Shown piece after piece: positions 8,860 through 17,413 of a DNA stretch of 64,000 bases. The stretch comes from Oceanobacillus limi (lineage in GTDB: Bacteria > Bacillota > Bacilli > Bacillales > Amphibacillaceae). The DNA is taken from NCBI RefSeq assembly GCF_900111445.1, contig NZ_FOHE01000002.1, positions 248,001 through 312,000 on the forward strand, in the 5' to 3' direction. Position 1 is the stretch's first letter, and the number at the start of each line of letters is the position of its first letter. Position numbers and translations under genes: made by a program. Under the pieces are notes generated by a model that saw only the letters and a list, made by a program, of their open reading frames with translations, had not been told where the DNA came from and ran no database searches.

Positions 8860-9828
8860 ATGAAAAACATTTTAATAATACATACTGGTGGTACAATTTC
8901 AATGTTAGAAAATAAAGAAACGGGGGAAATACATACTACTAACAAACACCCATTAACAGACTTATCTTTTCATTTTAATCAATATGCTAACATCACAGAA
9001 CATATCGAATTTTCAATACCATCTCCTCAAATAACACCAGAACATATGTTGGATTTAGCAAAAAAAATTAATGAAGTTCGTTTCGAATACGACGGCATTA
9101 TCATAACACATGGAACGGATACATTAGAAGAGACAGCATATTTCCTTGATTTAGTTTTGGAGGTTGATATACCCGTTATCCTCACGGGAGCAATGCGATC
9201 AAGTAATGAGATTGGTTCAGATGCTCTCTACAATTTAGTTAGTTCTATTCGTGTGGCCATTCATGATGACGCTGCTTCAAAAGGTGTGTTAGTTGTCATG
9301 AATGATGAAATTCATGCAGCACGAAATGTTACCAAAACATCAACTAGTAATGTTGCAACATTTCAAAGTCCACCTTATGGACCTATTGGTATCCTTACAA
9401 AAGAAACGGTTATATTTCATCATACATTGTTAACACGAAATTCTTATCCAGTAGAAAATATTCGTAAAAATGTTTTCCTTCTGAAAGCATATGCTGGTAT
9501 GGACGAAAAAATATTAGATGCCATTAGAGAAGGTAAACCAGATGGCCTTGTTGTGGAGGGGTTAGGACAAGGGAATTTACCGAAAGAAACATTACCAGCC
9601 TTACAACGCATTCTGGATGCAGATATACCAATTGTTCTCGTTTCCCGTTGTTATCAAGGAATTGTTCAACCAACCTACGGCTATGATGGTGGTGGCAAAC
9701 AATTAAAAGAGATGGGGCTTATCTTTACCAACGGTTTGACTGGACCCAAAGCACGAATGAAGTTATTAATCGGTCTGGAAACAAAAACAAATAATTCTAT
9801 TCGCGAAATGTTTGAAGAGGAATATTAA
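8860..9828 (+). CDS. L-asparaginase (type I/II fold)
   Basis: Hydrolyses L-asparagine to aspartate and ammonia. The 322-residue protein carries the first catalytic Thr signature IHTGGTISM at the N-terminus. The second is THGTDTLEE near residue 86, followed by VILTGAMR. No signal peptide is present, so it is cytoplasmic. The start is ATG 8860 with AAGGTGATG upstream. The gene is divergent from prsW and convergent with ypdA. This family includes AnsA and AnsZ; I leave the symbol blank because B. subtilis has no asparaginase at this position. Confidence 0.93.
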   Translation: MKNILIIHTGGTISMLENKETGEIHTTNKHPLTDLSFHFNQYANITEHIEFSIPSPQITPEHMLDLAKKINEVRFEYDGIIITHGTDTLEETAYFLDLVLEVDIPVILTGAMRSSNEIGSDALYNLVSSIRVAIHDDAASKGVLVVMNDEIHAARNVTKTSTSNVATFQSPPYGPIGILTKETVIFHHTLLTRNSYPVENIRKNVFLLKAYAGMDEKILDAIREGKPDGLVVEGLGQGNLPKETLPALQRILDADIPIVLVSRCYQGIVQPTYGYDGGGKQLKEMGLIFTNGLTGPKARMKLLIGLETKTNNSIREMFEEEY

Positions 9829-9882
9829 TAAATGAAAAATTAATATTTATATGATCCGGTTTATCGTTCAGCTCTATTGATC

Positions 9883-9914
9883 AAAAAGCCAGTGCCCTGG
9901 CTAGAGCCTTTTCC
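9883..9914. terminator. Hairpin between asparaginase and ypdA
   Basis: AGCCAG-TGCC-CTGGCT stem with flanking A and T runs; T5 follows it on the minus strand and CTTTT on the plus strand. Probably bidirectional. Confidence 0.55.
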
Positions 9915-9969
9915 CTTTCTAATCTCCATAAATTCTTATGGGTAGACCTAAAAAGGATTGTTAAATAGA

Positions 9970-10012
9970 AACTGTATCCTCATTCATGAAGACAACCAAT
10001 GAGGATACAGTT
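9970..10012. terminator. Perfect 15-bp inverted repeat downstream of ypdA
   Basis: AACTGTATCCTCATT and its exact complement around a 13-base loop, 20 bases past the ypdA stop. The T tract is weak (TTTCTATTT on the minus strand). Most likely the ypdA terminator. Confidence 0.6.
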
Positions 10013-10032
10013 ACCACACACGATCTTGAAGC

Positions 10033-11007
10033 TTACTTTTCTATTATGGCCTTAGCAATTGAATGTGCATGAAGTCTGCCGTTTTCAATGAATATTTTAT
10101 TATTATTATAACCTGCAGCTACTACCCCAGCGATATACAAATTATCAACATTTGTTTCATAGGTATCCTCGTTATAATAGGGTTTTCCATTTAATGGATC
10201 CACTTCAATGCCACTATCTAATAAAAAATCAACATCTGGTTTATATCCAGTCATTGCAAATACAAAATCATTCTCAATTTCTTTCTCTTTTCCTTCTATC
10301 ATATAGGTAACATAGCTATTGGTAATTTTTTGAACATGTGCATTAAATTCCATTCGAACAATATCTTTTTTAACTAATGAATCAAAATCAGGCAAAATCC
10401 ATGGTTTTATACTTTTTGAATATTCTTCTCCACGATATAACACAGTTATGTTTGCACCAGCTTTATGAAGTTCTAAAGCTGCATCGACTGCTGAGTTTTT
10501 TCCTCCAATGATTACTACATTTTTATTATGGTAAGGATGCGCCTCCTTAAAATAGTGCATCACTTTCGGTAATTCTTCTCCTTTTACACCCATTTTGTTT
10601 GGTTGATCGTAATAACCTGTTGCAATAACAACATTTTCAGCAATATATCCAGTTGTTCCGTTCTTTTCACTTTCGGTCGACAACTTAAATATCTCACCAT
10701 CTTTTTTGACTTCAGTTACTTTTTCATAGGAGTGTACCCGTAGTTTTTTTCTGTTAGCTACTGATCGATAATATGCTAAAGCTTGATTTCTTACCGGTTT
10801 TTGTTTTTCCGTAATAAAAGGTATATCTCCTATTTCTAGCTTTTCACTAGAACTAAAAAAAGTTTGATGGGTTGGGAAGTTATAAATTGTATTTACTAAA
10901 TTTTCCTTCTCAATAATAAGTGGGTCTATTCCTTTATTTTGTAGTTCGATCGCACAGGACATCCCACATGGTCCCCCACCTACAATAATTACTTTCTCTC
11001 TATTCAT
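10033..11007 (-). CDS. ypdA: YpdA family bacillithiol disulfide reductase
   Basis: FAD- and NADPH-dependent oxidoreductase of 324 residues that reduces bacillithiol disulfide (BSSB) in Firmicutes. The N-terminal Rossmann motif VGGGPCGMS (residues 9-17) contains the family's conserved Cys. A second dinucleotide motif, IIGGKNSAVDAAL, lies near residue 165. The ATG at 11007 is favoured over that at 11016 because AAAGGAAG is 8 bases upstream of it. Location between prsW and gudB matches B. subtilis. The reading frame is complete and ordinary. Confidence 0.93.
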   Translation of the reverse strand: MNREKVIIVGGGPCGMSCAIELQNKGIDPLIIEKENLVNTIYNFPTHQTFFSSSEKLEIGDIPFITEKQKPVRNQALAYYRSVANRKKLRVHSYEKVTEVKKDGEIFKLSTESEKNGTTGYIAENVVIATGYYDQPNKMGVKGEELPKVMHYFKEAHPYHNKNVVIIGGKNSAVDAALELHKAGANITVLYRGEEYSKSIKPWILPDFDSLVKKDIVRMEFNAHVQKITNSYVTYMIEGKEKEIENDFVFAMTGYKPDVDFLLDSGIEVDPLNGKPYYNEDTYETNVDNLYIAGVVAAGYNNNKIFIENGRLHAHSIAKAIIEK

Positions 11008-11040
11008 TCCATGCACTTCCTTTATTCGAAACTGTTACAT

Positions 11041-11081
11041 AAAAAAACTCTTATCTAAACTATACATGATAAGAGTTTTTT
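11041..11081 (-). terminator. Terminator of gudB
   Basis: AAAACTCTTATC pairs with GATAAGAGTTTT, followed by TTTTTT on the minus strand, just downstream of gudB. It may also insulate ypdA. Confidence 0.88.
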
Positions 11082-11109
11082 CGTCATATATTTAAATTTT
11101 TAAATAAAT

Positions 11110-12390
11110 TTACACCCAACCACGGAATCTTGATGCTTCAGCCATTTTTCTTACACCAACGATGTAAGCAGCTAGGCGCATATCTATTCTTCTTGTTTCA
11201 GCAGTATGATAAATCGTATTAAATGCTTTTGTCATGGTTGCATGTAGTTTTTCTTCAATTTCTTCCTCTGTCCAGTAAAAGCCTTGATTATTTTGTACCC
11301 ATTCAAAGTAAGATACTGTTACTCCACCAGCAGATGCTAAAACATCCGGCACCAACAATATTCCTCTTTCGGTGAGGATTTTCGTTGCTTCCATTGTTGT
11401 AGGTCCATTAGCTGCTTCAACAACAATACTAGCTTTTATATTGTTTGCATTATGTTCGGTTATTTGATTTTCTACTGCAGCCGGTACGAGTATATCACAA
11501 TCTAACTCCAATAATTCTTGGTTGCTAATCGTATTATTAAAGAGTTTTGTAACTGTACCAAAACTATCTCTTCGGTCTAATAAGTAGTCTATATCTAAAC
11601 CATCCGGGTCATGTAACCCACCGTAGGCATCTGAAATACCTACTACTTTGGCTCCTGCATCATGTAAAAACTTAGATAAGAAGCTTCCAGCATTACCAAA
11701 TCCTTGTACAACTACTCTTGCCCCTTTTACATTAATTCCTTTTTTCTTTGCCGCTTCATTAATAGCGATTGTGACACCTTTTGCAGTTGCAGATTCTCTA
11801 CCATGTGATCCACCAAGGACTAAAGGCTTCCCTGTGATAAATCCTGGGTTATTAAATTCATCAATACGGCTATATTCATCCATCATCCAAGCCATAATTT
11901 GTGAGTTTGTAAAAACATCAGGCGCAGGTATATCCTTTGTGGGTCCTACAATTTGACTAATCGCACGAACATACCCTCTACTTAGTCCCTCCAATTCACG
12001 AAAAGACATTTCTCTAGGGTCACAAACGATTCCACCTTTTCCGCCTCCATAAGGAAGATCAACAATACCTGCTTTTAAACTCATCCAAATAGATAAGGCT
12101 TTTACTTCCGTTTCTGTGACATCTGGGTGGAACCGGACACCACCTTTTGTGGGCCCAACCGCATCATTATGCTGTGCACGATATCCAGTGAAGATTTTAA
12201 TCGAACCATCGTCCATTCTAACTGGTATTCTCACAGTCATCATACGAATTGGTTCCTTTAAAAGATCAAAAACTTCATCAGGGTAACCCAATTTCTCCAA
12301 CGCAGTTTTTACAACAGTTTGTGTTGAATGTAATACATCCATTTTCTTGTTCTTGGTTTCGGTAGAATCTGCTGCTTTATCGGCTACCAT
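11110..12390 (-). CDS. gudB: NAD-specific glutamate dehydrogenase GudB
   Basis: Catabolic glutamate dehydrogenase (426 residues) converting glutamate to 2-oxoglutarate and ammonia. Glu/Leu/Phe/Val dehydrogenase signatures are present: GPTKGGVRFHP, LPYGGGKGG with its catalytic Lys region, and a C-terminal Rossmann domain with VVQGFGNAGS near residue 228. The segment equivalent to the cryptic B. subtilis 168 gudB duplication reads EVKALSIW with a single VKA, so this enzyme should be active. AGGAGGT lies upstream of ATG 12390. Position between ypdA and mecB is that of gudB (ypcA) rather than rocG. A consensus CcpA site lies upstream. Confidence 0.95.
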   Translation of the reverse strand: MVADKAADSTETKNKKMDVLHSTQTVVKTALEKLGYPDEVFDLLKEPIRMMTVRIPVRMDDGSIKIFTGYRAQHNDAVGPTKGGVRFHPDVTETEVKALSIWMSLKAGIVDLPYGGGKGGIVCDPREMSFRELEGLSRGYVRAISQIVGPTKDIPAPDVFTNSQIMAWMMDEYSRIDEFNNPGFITGKPLVLGGSHGRESATAKGVTIAINEAAKKKGINVKGARVVVQGFGNAGSFLSKFLHDAGAKVVGISDAYGGLHDPDGLDIDYLLDRRDSFGTVTKLFNNTISNQELLELDCDILVPAAVENQITEHNANNIKASIVVEAANGPTTMEATKILTERGILLVPDVLASAGGVTVSYFEWVQNNQGFYWTEEEIEEKLHATMTKAFNTIYHTAETRRIDMRLAAYIVGVRKMAEASRFRGWV

Positions 12391-12448
12391 GAATTTACCT
12401 CCTAAAAAATACCTAATAAATAATTTATTATTGCTGTACTCAGAGATT

Positions 12449-12476
12449 AGTATACACGTTCAACATAAATATGCAA
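12449..12476 (-). promoter_or_regulatory. Candidate sigma-A promoter of gudB
   Basis: Minus-strand TTGCAT, 16 bases, TATACT. The -10 is good and the -35 weak. It would give a leader of about 50 bases to gudB. Confidence 0.45.
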
Positions 12477-12513
12477 TAAAAATCAATCTAATTTCGTATT
12501 ATTTTTTTAAAAA

Positions 12514-12529
12514 ATGTAAGCGTTTACTA
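12514..12529. promoter_or_regulatory. cre site (CcpA operator) upstream of gudB
   Basis: ATGTAAGCGTTTACTA matches every constrained position of the cre consensus WTGNAANCGNWNNCWW. It is centred about 130 bases before the gudB start and about 79 bases upstream of the candidate transcription start, so the direction of control is uncertain. Confidence 0.75.
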
Positions 12530-12601
12530 AACCTACTCGTTAACAGCCCCTGTCCAATCATAATCCACCCCCAAAGTCGGGGTTCATCAAGTCAATGTCT
12601 A

Positions 12602-13183
12602 CTATTTACTAAAAATATTCGTGACTCTTTTTACTGCATTCGACTCCATGATTACTTTTCCATATTCTAGTAAACGATAACTTGTTATAATACTAGGTGA
12701 TGCATATTCAGATAAGATAGCTATGACATCTTCCTTATTATTACTCCCTAACTCACTTTCTTGTAACAACATATAATATCGATCATTCATATGAAATAAT
12801 CTCCCGTTATGGATGGATAAGGAAAATAAAGCACCAGAGACTTGAATGACATTTTCAAAATCGTTAAATGAGAAAATTAACTCTTTACTCTCATTAAGCG
12901 TTACTTTCATTTCAATGAAGTCCTCATCCCAATCTATATTATCAAATTTTTGCGTTACCGTAACATGTAGACCTTGTGCTTGCATTAGATGCACGTTTAC
13001 AAGAAGTCTTCCTTCTAACTCAAGACCTAGCTCTGAACTAGCCTCATACATCATATCGCTAAATAAATTTCGGACACCTGATGCATCATACCATAAATCC
13101 TCTTGTGTGAAACCGCGTTCCACAAGATCATCAAACGTTAAAAAAATAGTAAACTGGTTTGCCGACATTCTTTCTATACGCAT
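12602..13183 (-). CDS. mecB: Adaptor protein MecB (MecA paralogue, YpbH)
   Basis: ClpC adaptor of the MecA/YpbH family, 193 residues against about 194 in B. subtilis. It begins MRIERMSANQFTIFLTFDDL-like, with the N-terminal substrate-recognition segment. An acidic middle follows, then a C-terminal ClpC-binding alpha/beta domain. It delivers proteins to ClpCP for degradation and has been linked to competence and sporulation control in B. subtilis. Strong AAAGGAGG before ATG 13183. An 18-codon open frame with a CxxC motif ends 23 bases upstream (see findings). Confidence 0.9.
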   Translation of the reverse strand: MRIERMSANQFTIFLTFDDLVERGFTQEDLWYDASGVRNLFSDMMYEASSELGLELEGRLLVNVHLMQAQGLHVTVTQKFDNIDWDEDFIEMKVTLNESKELIFSFNDFENVIQVSGALFSLSIHNGRLFHMNDRYYMLLQESELGSNNKEDVIAILSEYASPSIITSYRLLEYGKVIMESNAVKRVTNIFSK

Positions 13184-13426
13184 ACAGCATCCTCCTTTTA
13201 AATGACCTATTGATGGTTGCTACGGACACGATATTCATTGCAGGCTAGGCAACTTATAAACATAGGCCATTCTCGATTTATTCATGTGAGGAAAGCTTAT
13301 CCTTTCCCAACGTGCTAGTACTTTTTCACAAAGGATTTCATTTATTGTTATCTTGTTATAGTATATGCAAATCTGCAAATTGTTGTTTGTTATTTTTAAA
13401 AAACGCTTTTATCAGTTAGATTCTTC

Positions 13427-14203
13427 TTAGACCTTAACATCTTTCTCAATTGTAATCACATGGCACTCCGATTTTGTACCTAGTCTAAAAGGAAGTTTTG
13501 TGTATCCATACCCTTCACTAACAAGGACATATGAAGATCGATATTTTTGTAGGTAACCTTTTTCATAGAAGCCTAGTGGTCCAAACCTAATTTGTCCTCC
13601 ATGTGTATGACCTGCCAAAACCATATGTATTTTATCTTTGGAATTTATATCTAGATGATAAAAGTCACCAGGTCTGTGTGTTAATAAAATTATATATTCA
13701 CCATTAGCCTTGTTTGAAGCCAATGTGAAATTAGGTTCCTCATAAGGATTATACTCTAGACCGACTAAACTAAGAATAGAATTTTCTTTCATTATATTTA
13801 TAGAAGAATTCGACAAAATACATACCCCTTCTCCTTCCAATAACTTCACTAACTCATCTATACTAACTTCCAAATCATTATTTCCCCATATAAAGTAAAT
13901 GGATTCACTCACCCTTTTAAGTTTTCGTATATTTTCCCTCGTTCGACTGAAAGGAACACCTTTTTCTAATAAATCTCCTCCAATTACTACGATATCAATT
14001 TCTTGATCGATATCGCGGAGTGTTTCTTCATTTATGCTTCGGCGGTGAATGTCCGAAATAAAAAATATCCGAAATCTCTGGAACGCACGTGGAATTCGCT
14101 TATCCTTGATAGTATGATAATTAATTGAATCTTTATGGGCTTTGTAAACCATAAAACTTATCAAAAGAATTAAACTTAGAATCACTAAGAAGATATATAC
14201 CAT
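13427..14203 (-). CDS. ypbG: Metallophosphoesterase YpbG
   Basis: Calcineurin-like phosphoesterase of 258 residues with a single N-terminal membrane anchor (about residues 2-18) and the catalytic domain probably outside the membrane. All blocks of the family are visible: FFISDIHRR (DxH), VVIGGDLLEKG (GD), WGNNDLE (GNND), LLTHRP and AGHTHGGQIRFG. Family relatives include YkuE-like UDP-sugar or lipid phosphatases; the substrate here is unknown. GGGAGACAAACG precedes ATG 14203. Position matches B. subtilis ypbG between mecB and the ypbB-recQ operon. Confidence 0.88.
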   Translation of the reverse strand: MVYIFLVILSLILLISFMVYKAHKDSINYHTIKDKRIPRAFQRFRIFFISDIHRRSINEETLRDIDQEIDIVVIGGDLLEKGVPFSRTRENIRKLKRVSESIYFIWGNNDLEVSIDELVKLLEGEGVCILSNSSINIMKENSILSLVGLEYNPYEEPNFTLASNKANGEYIILLTHRPGDFYHLDINSKDKIHMVLAGHTHGGQIRFGPLGFYEKGYLQKYRSSYVLVSEGYGYTKLPFRLGTKSECHVITIEKDVKV

Positions 14204-14373
14204 CGTTTGTCTCCCTTTTTATAAATTGAATACATCTCCCCATGTTGCATACACCAGATACTTGACGCTTGGGACAAAAGAGTTCTAACCAAAAGGACAA
14301 TTTAACTTCTTCCCATTTGAATTAGTATGATTTATTATAAGATTCTTCTAAAACTTATATTGCGTGTTATGTA

Positions 14374-14820
14374 TATAATGCGACATTAATTTTGGTTTCA
14401 CCTAATGAAAATATTGTTAGATAGCCGCTACGACAGAATGCTTCGCTTTCCGCGGATTTCCTGAGCCTAAATATAAAGGAATGAGGTTCCACTCGTCATT
14501 AATGAGGATCGTGGTTCCGCTAAATGACAAAAATACCGCCAAAACTTGGTGTATGAGGATCCTTGTTCCTCTATTAGCATCAATCAGTGTGAATTGCACT
14601 AAAAATAGGTGAATAAAGGAATGAGGAACCATAACCATGCTCCAAACAACTTATTTCGGCCATTTAGCGGAATAAGGTTCCACCTCGCCATCGCTGAGGT
14701 TCGTGGTTCCGCTATTTGGATCCAATGACGGTTAGATGAATCCTACTTCCCCCATTGGCGGATTACGTATTCCACCATCAGCTTCATTTTTGAATACATT
14801 TTTAGCTATGACGCATTATA
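14374..14820 (+). mobile_element. MITE-like modular repeat element, copy 1
   Basis: Non-coding element of about 447 bp bounded by inverted repeats TATAATGCGACAT and ATGACGCATTATA (12 of 13 match). Inside, hairpin-forming blocks containing AGCGGAAC/GTTCCGCT and AGGAATGAGG/CCTCATTCCT recur at a 192-bp period (CCGCT at 14517-14521 and 14709-14713). It is the reverse complement of much of the element at 40750-41416. Near its left end (about 14428-14467) it contains a fragment resembling another Bacillaceae intergenic repeat (GCTTCGCTTTCCGCGG). No transposase or credible ORF. The flanks 14204-14373 and 14821-14965 hold nothing I recognise. Confidence 0.75.
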
Positions 14821-14965
14821 CATCTACTGCGAATGAAAATCGAATCTTTATGAATGACAGTTAGTCTTACTATTATTCGCACGTTATGAAAAGTGGAGTG
14901 TTTTAGTAATGTCCAACCCCCACTTGTATGTAATACAGAGGGCTATGCTTTCAGGTCTCTTCTTG

Positions 14966-15283
14966 TTATCGGTTGATGAGATGAAAGATCTCACTACCCC
15001 AGATCGATATAGCAACAACGAGAACAATGAACAGCGTTACGAAAACAAGCCGAAGTAAAGGTTTACTAATTTTAAATTGTATTTTGCCCCGCTTATGGTT
15101 ATGTATGTCTTTTCGAGGTGGTAAATCCAAAATATCTATTTCATATTGATCATCTTTTCTATCTTTTTCATTCTTTTCAGCAGTCAACTCCTGCACAATC
15201 GTATCCTCTTTGCCCTGTACTTCTGAAATGAGATTCCGAAGTTGTTCAGCTTGATCATAATTACCATCTCTTTGTTCAGTCAT
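14966..15283 (-). CDS. YpbE-position single-pass membrane protein, no LysM
   Basis: Protein of 105 residues with a highly charged N-terminal two-thirds and one transmembrane helix at about residues 80-100, followed by only a few residues. It occupies the position of B. subtilis ypbE, whose product has a cytosolic N-terminus, a membrane helix and an extracytoplasmic LysM domain. No LysM is encoded here, and translation of the next 70 bases gives no LysM remnant. The start overlaps the ypbD stop by 4 bases (ATGA), with GGAGGG upstream. It is the last gene of ypbB-recQ-ypbD. Function unknown. Confidence 0.65.
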   Translation of the reverse strand: MTEQRDGNYDQAEQLRNLISEVQGKEDTIVQELTAEKNEKDRKDDQYEIDILDLPPRKDIHNHKRGKIQFKISKPLLRLVFVTLFIVLVVAISIWGSEIFHLINR

Positions 15284-15864
15284 CGAGAACTCCCTCCCCC
15301 GTACCTATAACGAATAACTACTCCTAATAAAAAATCAATTAGAAAATGAGTTGTAATTGTAACTAATAAATTCTCTGTTAGTTCGAAAATATAACCGATA
15401 AAAAAGCTTAACACCACAATAGAAACGAATAATACTGGTTTATTCAGGTATCTGAAATGAACAACAGCGAAAATCGTACTTGCAAGCATATAGCCAAAGA
15501 CCGTTTGAAGTACTCCACGAAATAGAAGTTCTTCTGCAACTGCTATAAGGAAAGTCACGTAAATAATTTCAATATACGATAGACTAGAAAAAATTCGTTT
15601 ATTTATTCCTCCATCATCATAATGCTTACTAGGAAGAGCCTTCACTAAAATGAGATCGATTATTACTACTAAAAATCCAGATAAGATTCCATAATAAATT
15701 ATTTCTGTCAGATCAAACTCAACATACCGAAACCAATCCGTAAAAGAAGAAAATAAAAATAGGCTCAACAAAAGCGCTAAACCAATAAACAAGATTTGAG
15801 ATAGGATTAAGGACTTTTTTAAGTCCTTATTAGAAATTTGTTCCATCAACTCGTTTTGTTGCAT
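15280..15864 (-). CDS. ypbD: CPBP family intramembrane metalloprotease YpbD
   Basis: Polytopic membrane protein of 194 residues related to CAAX prenyl proteases and bacteriocin-processing enzymes (Abi/CPBP). The catalytic motif EELLFRG lies near residue 103, followed by AVVHFRY and a C-terminal HFLIDFLLG with the metal-ligand His. I chose ATG 15864 because GGTGA is correctly spaced; in-frame TTG and GTG codons upstream would overlap recQ. Only one base separates it from the recQ stop, so translation is coupled. The natural substrate is not known. Confidence 0.85.
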   Translation of the reverse strand: MQQNELMEQISNKDLKKSLILSQILFIGLALLLSLFLFSSFTDWFRYVEFDLTEIIYYGILSGFLVVIIDLILVKALPSKHYDDGGINKRIFSSLSYIEIIYVTFLIAVAEELLFRGVLQTVFGYMLASTIFAVVHFRYLNKPVLFVSIVVLSFFIGYIFELTENLLVTITTHFLIDFLLGVVIRYRYGGGSSR

Positions 15865-15865
15865 G

Positions 15866-17413
15866 TTATTCACCAATTAGTAATAGTTTTCTTAATTTTT
15901 CATGCCAATTTTCATGTTCCTTTTCGAATCGTCCTAATTGTTTAGGTTTCCATTCATCAAAAGAAAAACCGCAATTACTACAACATTGATCTATTGGCTC
16001 CGAAAATGAGCTTTGAAAGCTAGTATATAACTCTTCACGAAGGCAATCATCTGTATTCATCCAAGTTATCATTTTTCTTAATTTATTTTCTTTCTCAATG
16101 GACCGTGTTCTCCTCGTTTGATTTATTTCATTAAATACAGCCTTTGCATCATTAACCCGGTGCCTAATGCAATTATTTTCATCAATCATACCATGTTTCT
16201 CTAATTGGTAGTGAATAAAATTCCATTGCGTCTCCCCTAACCCAAGTAATTCTTTTAATTGTTCTACCTCTGACTCTTTCTCCAACGAAAACACGTATTC
16301 ATTGTGGAACATATGGAATAGAGATTGTAATTGTTGTTCAGAAGGTAGCTCATTTTGAATCATGTTCCATGGGATATATTCATCACTTTTAGCATATAAC
16401 AACATACTCAAACTAGATTCTCCATCACGACCAGCTCTACCGATTTCCTGAATGAATGCTTCAATTTGTGGGGGAAAATGGTAATGAATAATCAAGCGAA
16501 TGTTATTTTTGTTGATCCCCATACCAAATGCACTCGTGCAACATATCACATCTAATTGATCATTCATAAACTGCTGTTGGATGGCAATTCGATCCATTTG
16601 ATCCATCCCTCCATGGTAATACGAAACTCGTAATGAAGATAATCGTTGGGATAATAGACTTGCAATTTGCTCTGTAATTTGTCTACTAGAGAAGTAAATT
16701 AATGTTGGAACCTGATACTTTTCAAGAACATTTAGAATCACTTCTATCTTTTCTTGATTGTCACTGACCTCTTTAACCGTTAACATAATATTATTACGGT
16801 CCATTGGATGGATATGTTTTGTAAAATTCGGTCGATCTAAAGTACGGATAATGTCTTCTTGAACTACTGATGTTGCTGTAGCACTTAATGCTAACAATGT
16901 TGGATTATTAAATTTCCGAATAATCTCTTTTAATTTTAGATAATCCGGTCTAAATTCATGTCCCCATTGCGAAATACAATGGGCCTCATCGATGACAAAT
17001 AAATCTACTGCTATATTTTGTAATGCTTTCACCAAACTCTCTTGCTGGAGAATTTCTGGTGAAACATATATAAGTTTATATTGATTTAAATTACGGTATA
17101 TTTTATTTCGCTTCATAGGATCAATAAAACTATTGATCGCAACTACCTCCTTAAAGTTAGAGGCCTTCAACTGCTTTACCTGATCTTCCATTAACGATAT
17201 TAGCGGAGATACAACAATAGTTACTCCTGGAAGAAGTTTTGCCGGTAATTGATAACAGATGGACTTTCCTGACCCAGTCGGCAACACGCCTAATACATCT
17301 TTATTGTTCATTACATCCTGAATGATTTCTTTTTGGCCTGTACGAAAAGACGGATAGTTAAAATGCTTCTTTAATTCGGTTTCTAATTTATAATCTTTCA
17401 TCATTTTTATCAC
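15866..17413 (-). CDS. recQ: ATP-dependent DNA helicase RecQ (short form)
   Basis: Superfamily 2 3'-5' DNA helicase, about 511-515 residues. Motif I is GVLPTGSGKS, motif II is DEAH in VIDEAHCISQWGHEF, and motif VI is QEIGRAGRDG. A cysteine cluster near residues 460-482 (C...CCSNC) forms the zinc-binding region. There is no C-terminal HRDC domain, as in the short B. subtilis RecQ2 (YpbC). The GTG at 17413 abuts the ypbB stop (TAGGTG). ATG codons at 17404 and 17401 are equally possible, with AGGTGA suitably spaced. Operon with ypbB and ypbD. Confidence 0.93.
   Translation of the reverse strand: MIKMMKDYKLETELKKHFNYPSFRTGQKEIIQDVMNNKDVLGVLPTGSGKSICYQLPAKLLPGVTIVVSPLISLMEDQVKQLKASNFKEVVAINSFIDPMKRNKIYRNLNQYKLIYVSPEILQQESLVKALQNIAVDLFVIDEAHCISQWGHEFRPDYLKLKEIIRKFNNPTLLALSATATSVVQEDIIRTLDRPNFTKHIHPMDRNNIMLTVKEVSDNQEKIEVILNVLEKYQVPTLIYFSSRQITEQIASLLSQRLSSLRVSYYHGGMDQMDRIAIQQQFMNDQLDVICCTSAFGMGINKNNIRLIIHYHFPPQIEAFIQEIGRAGRDGESSLSMLLYAKSDEYIPWNMIQNELPSEQQLQSLFHMFHNEYVFSLEKESEVEQLKELLGLGETQWNFIHYQLEKHGMIDENNCIRHRVNDAKAVFNEINQTRRTRSIEKENKLRKMITWMNTDDCLREELYTSFQSSFSEPIDQCCSNCGFSFDEWKPKQLGRFEKEHENWHEKLRKLLLIGE

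Noticed and set aside
9970-10012. Perfect 15-bp inverted repeat considered as an operator or attachment site
   Set aside because: It lies directly after the ypdA stop between convergent genes, where a terminator is expected.
11110-12390. Cryptic gudB with the 9-bp duplication of B. subtilis 168
   Set aside because: The sequence has a single VKA segment, so no duplication is present.
14417-14638. Open frame of 73 codons inside repeat copy 1
   Set aside because: It runs through hairpin arms and the nested repeat, lacks a ribosome binding site, and has no counterpart in copy 2.
14880-14965. LysM remnant downstream of the YpbE-position gene
   Set aside because: Translation on the minus strand shows early stops and no LysM-like YTVQPGDTL pattern.
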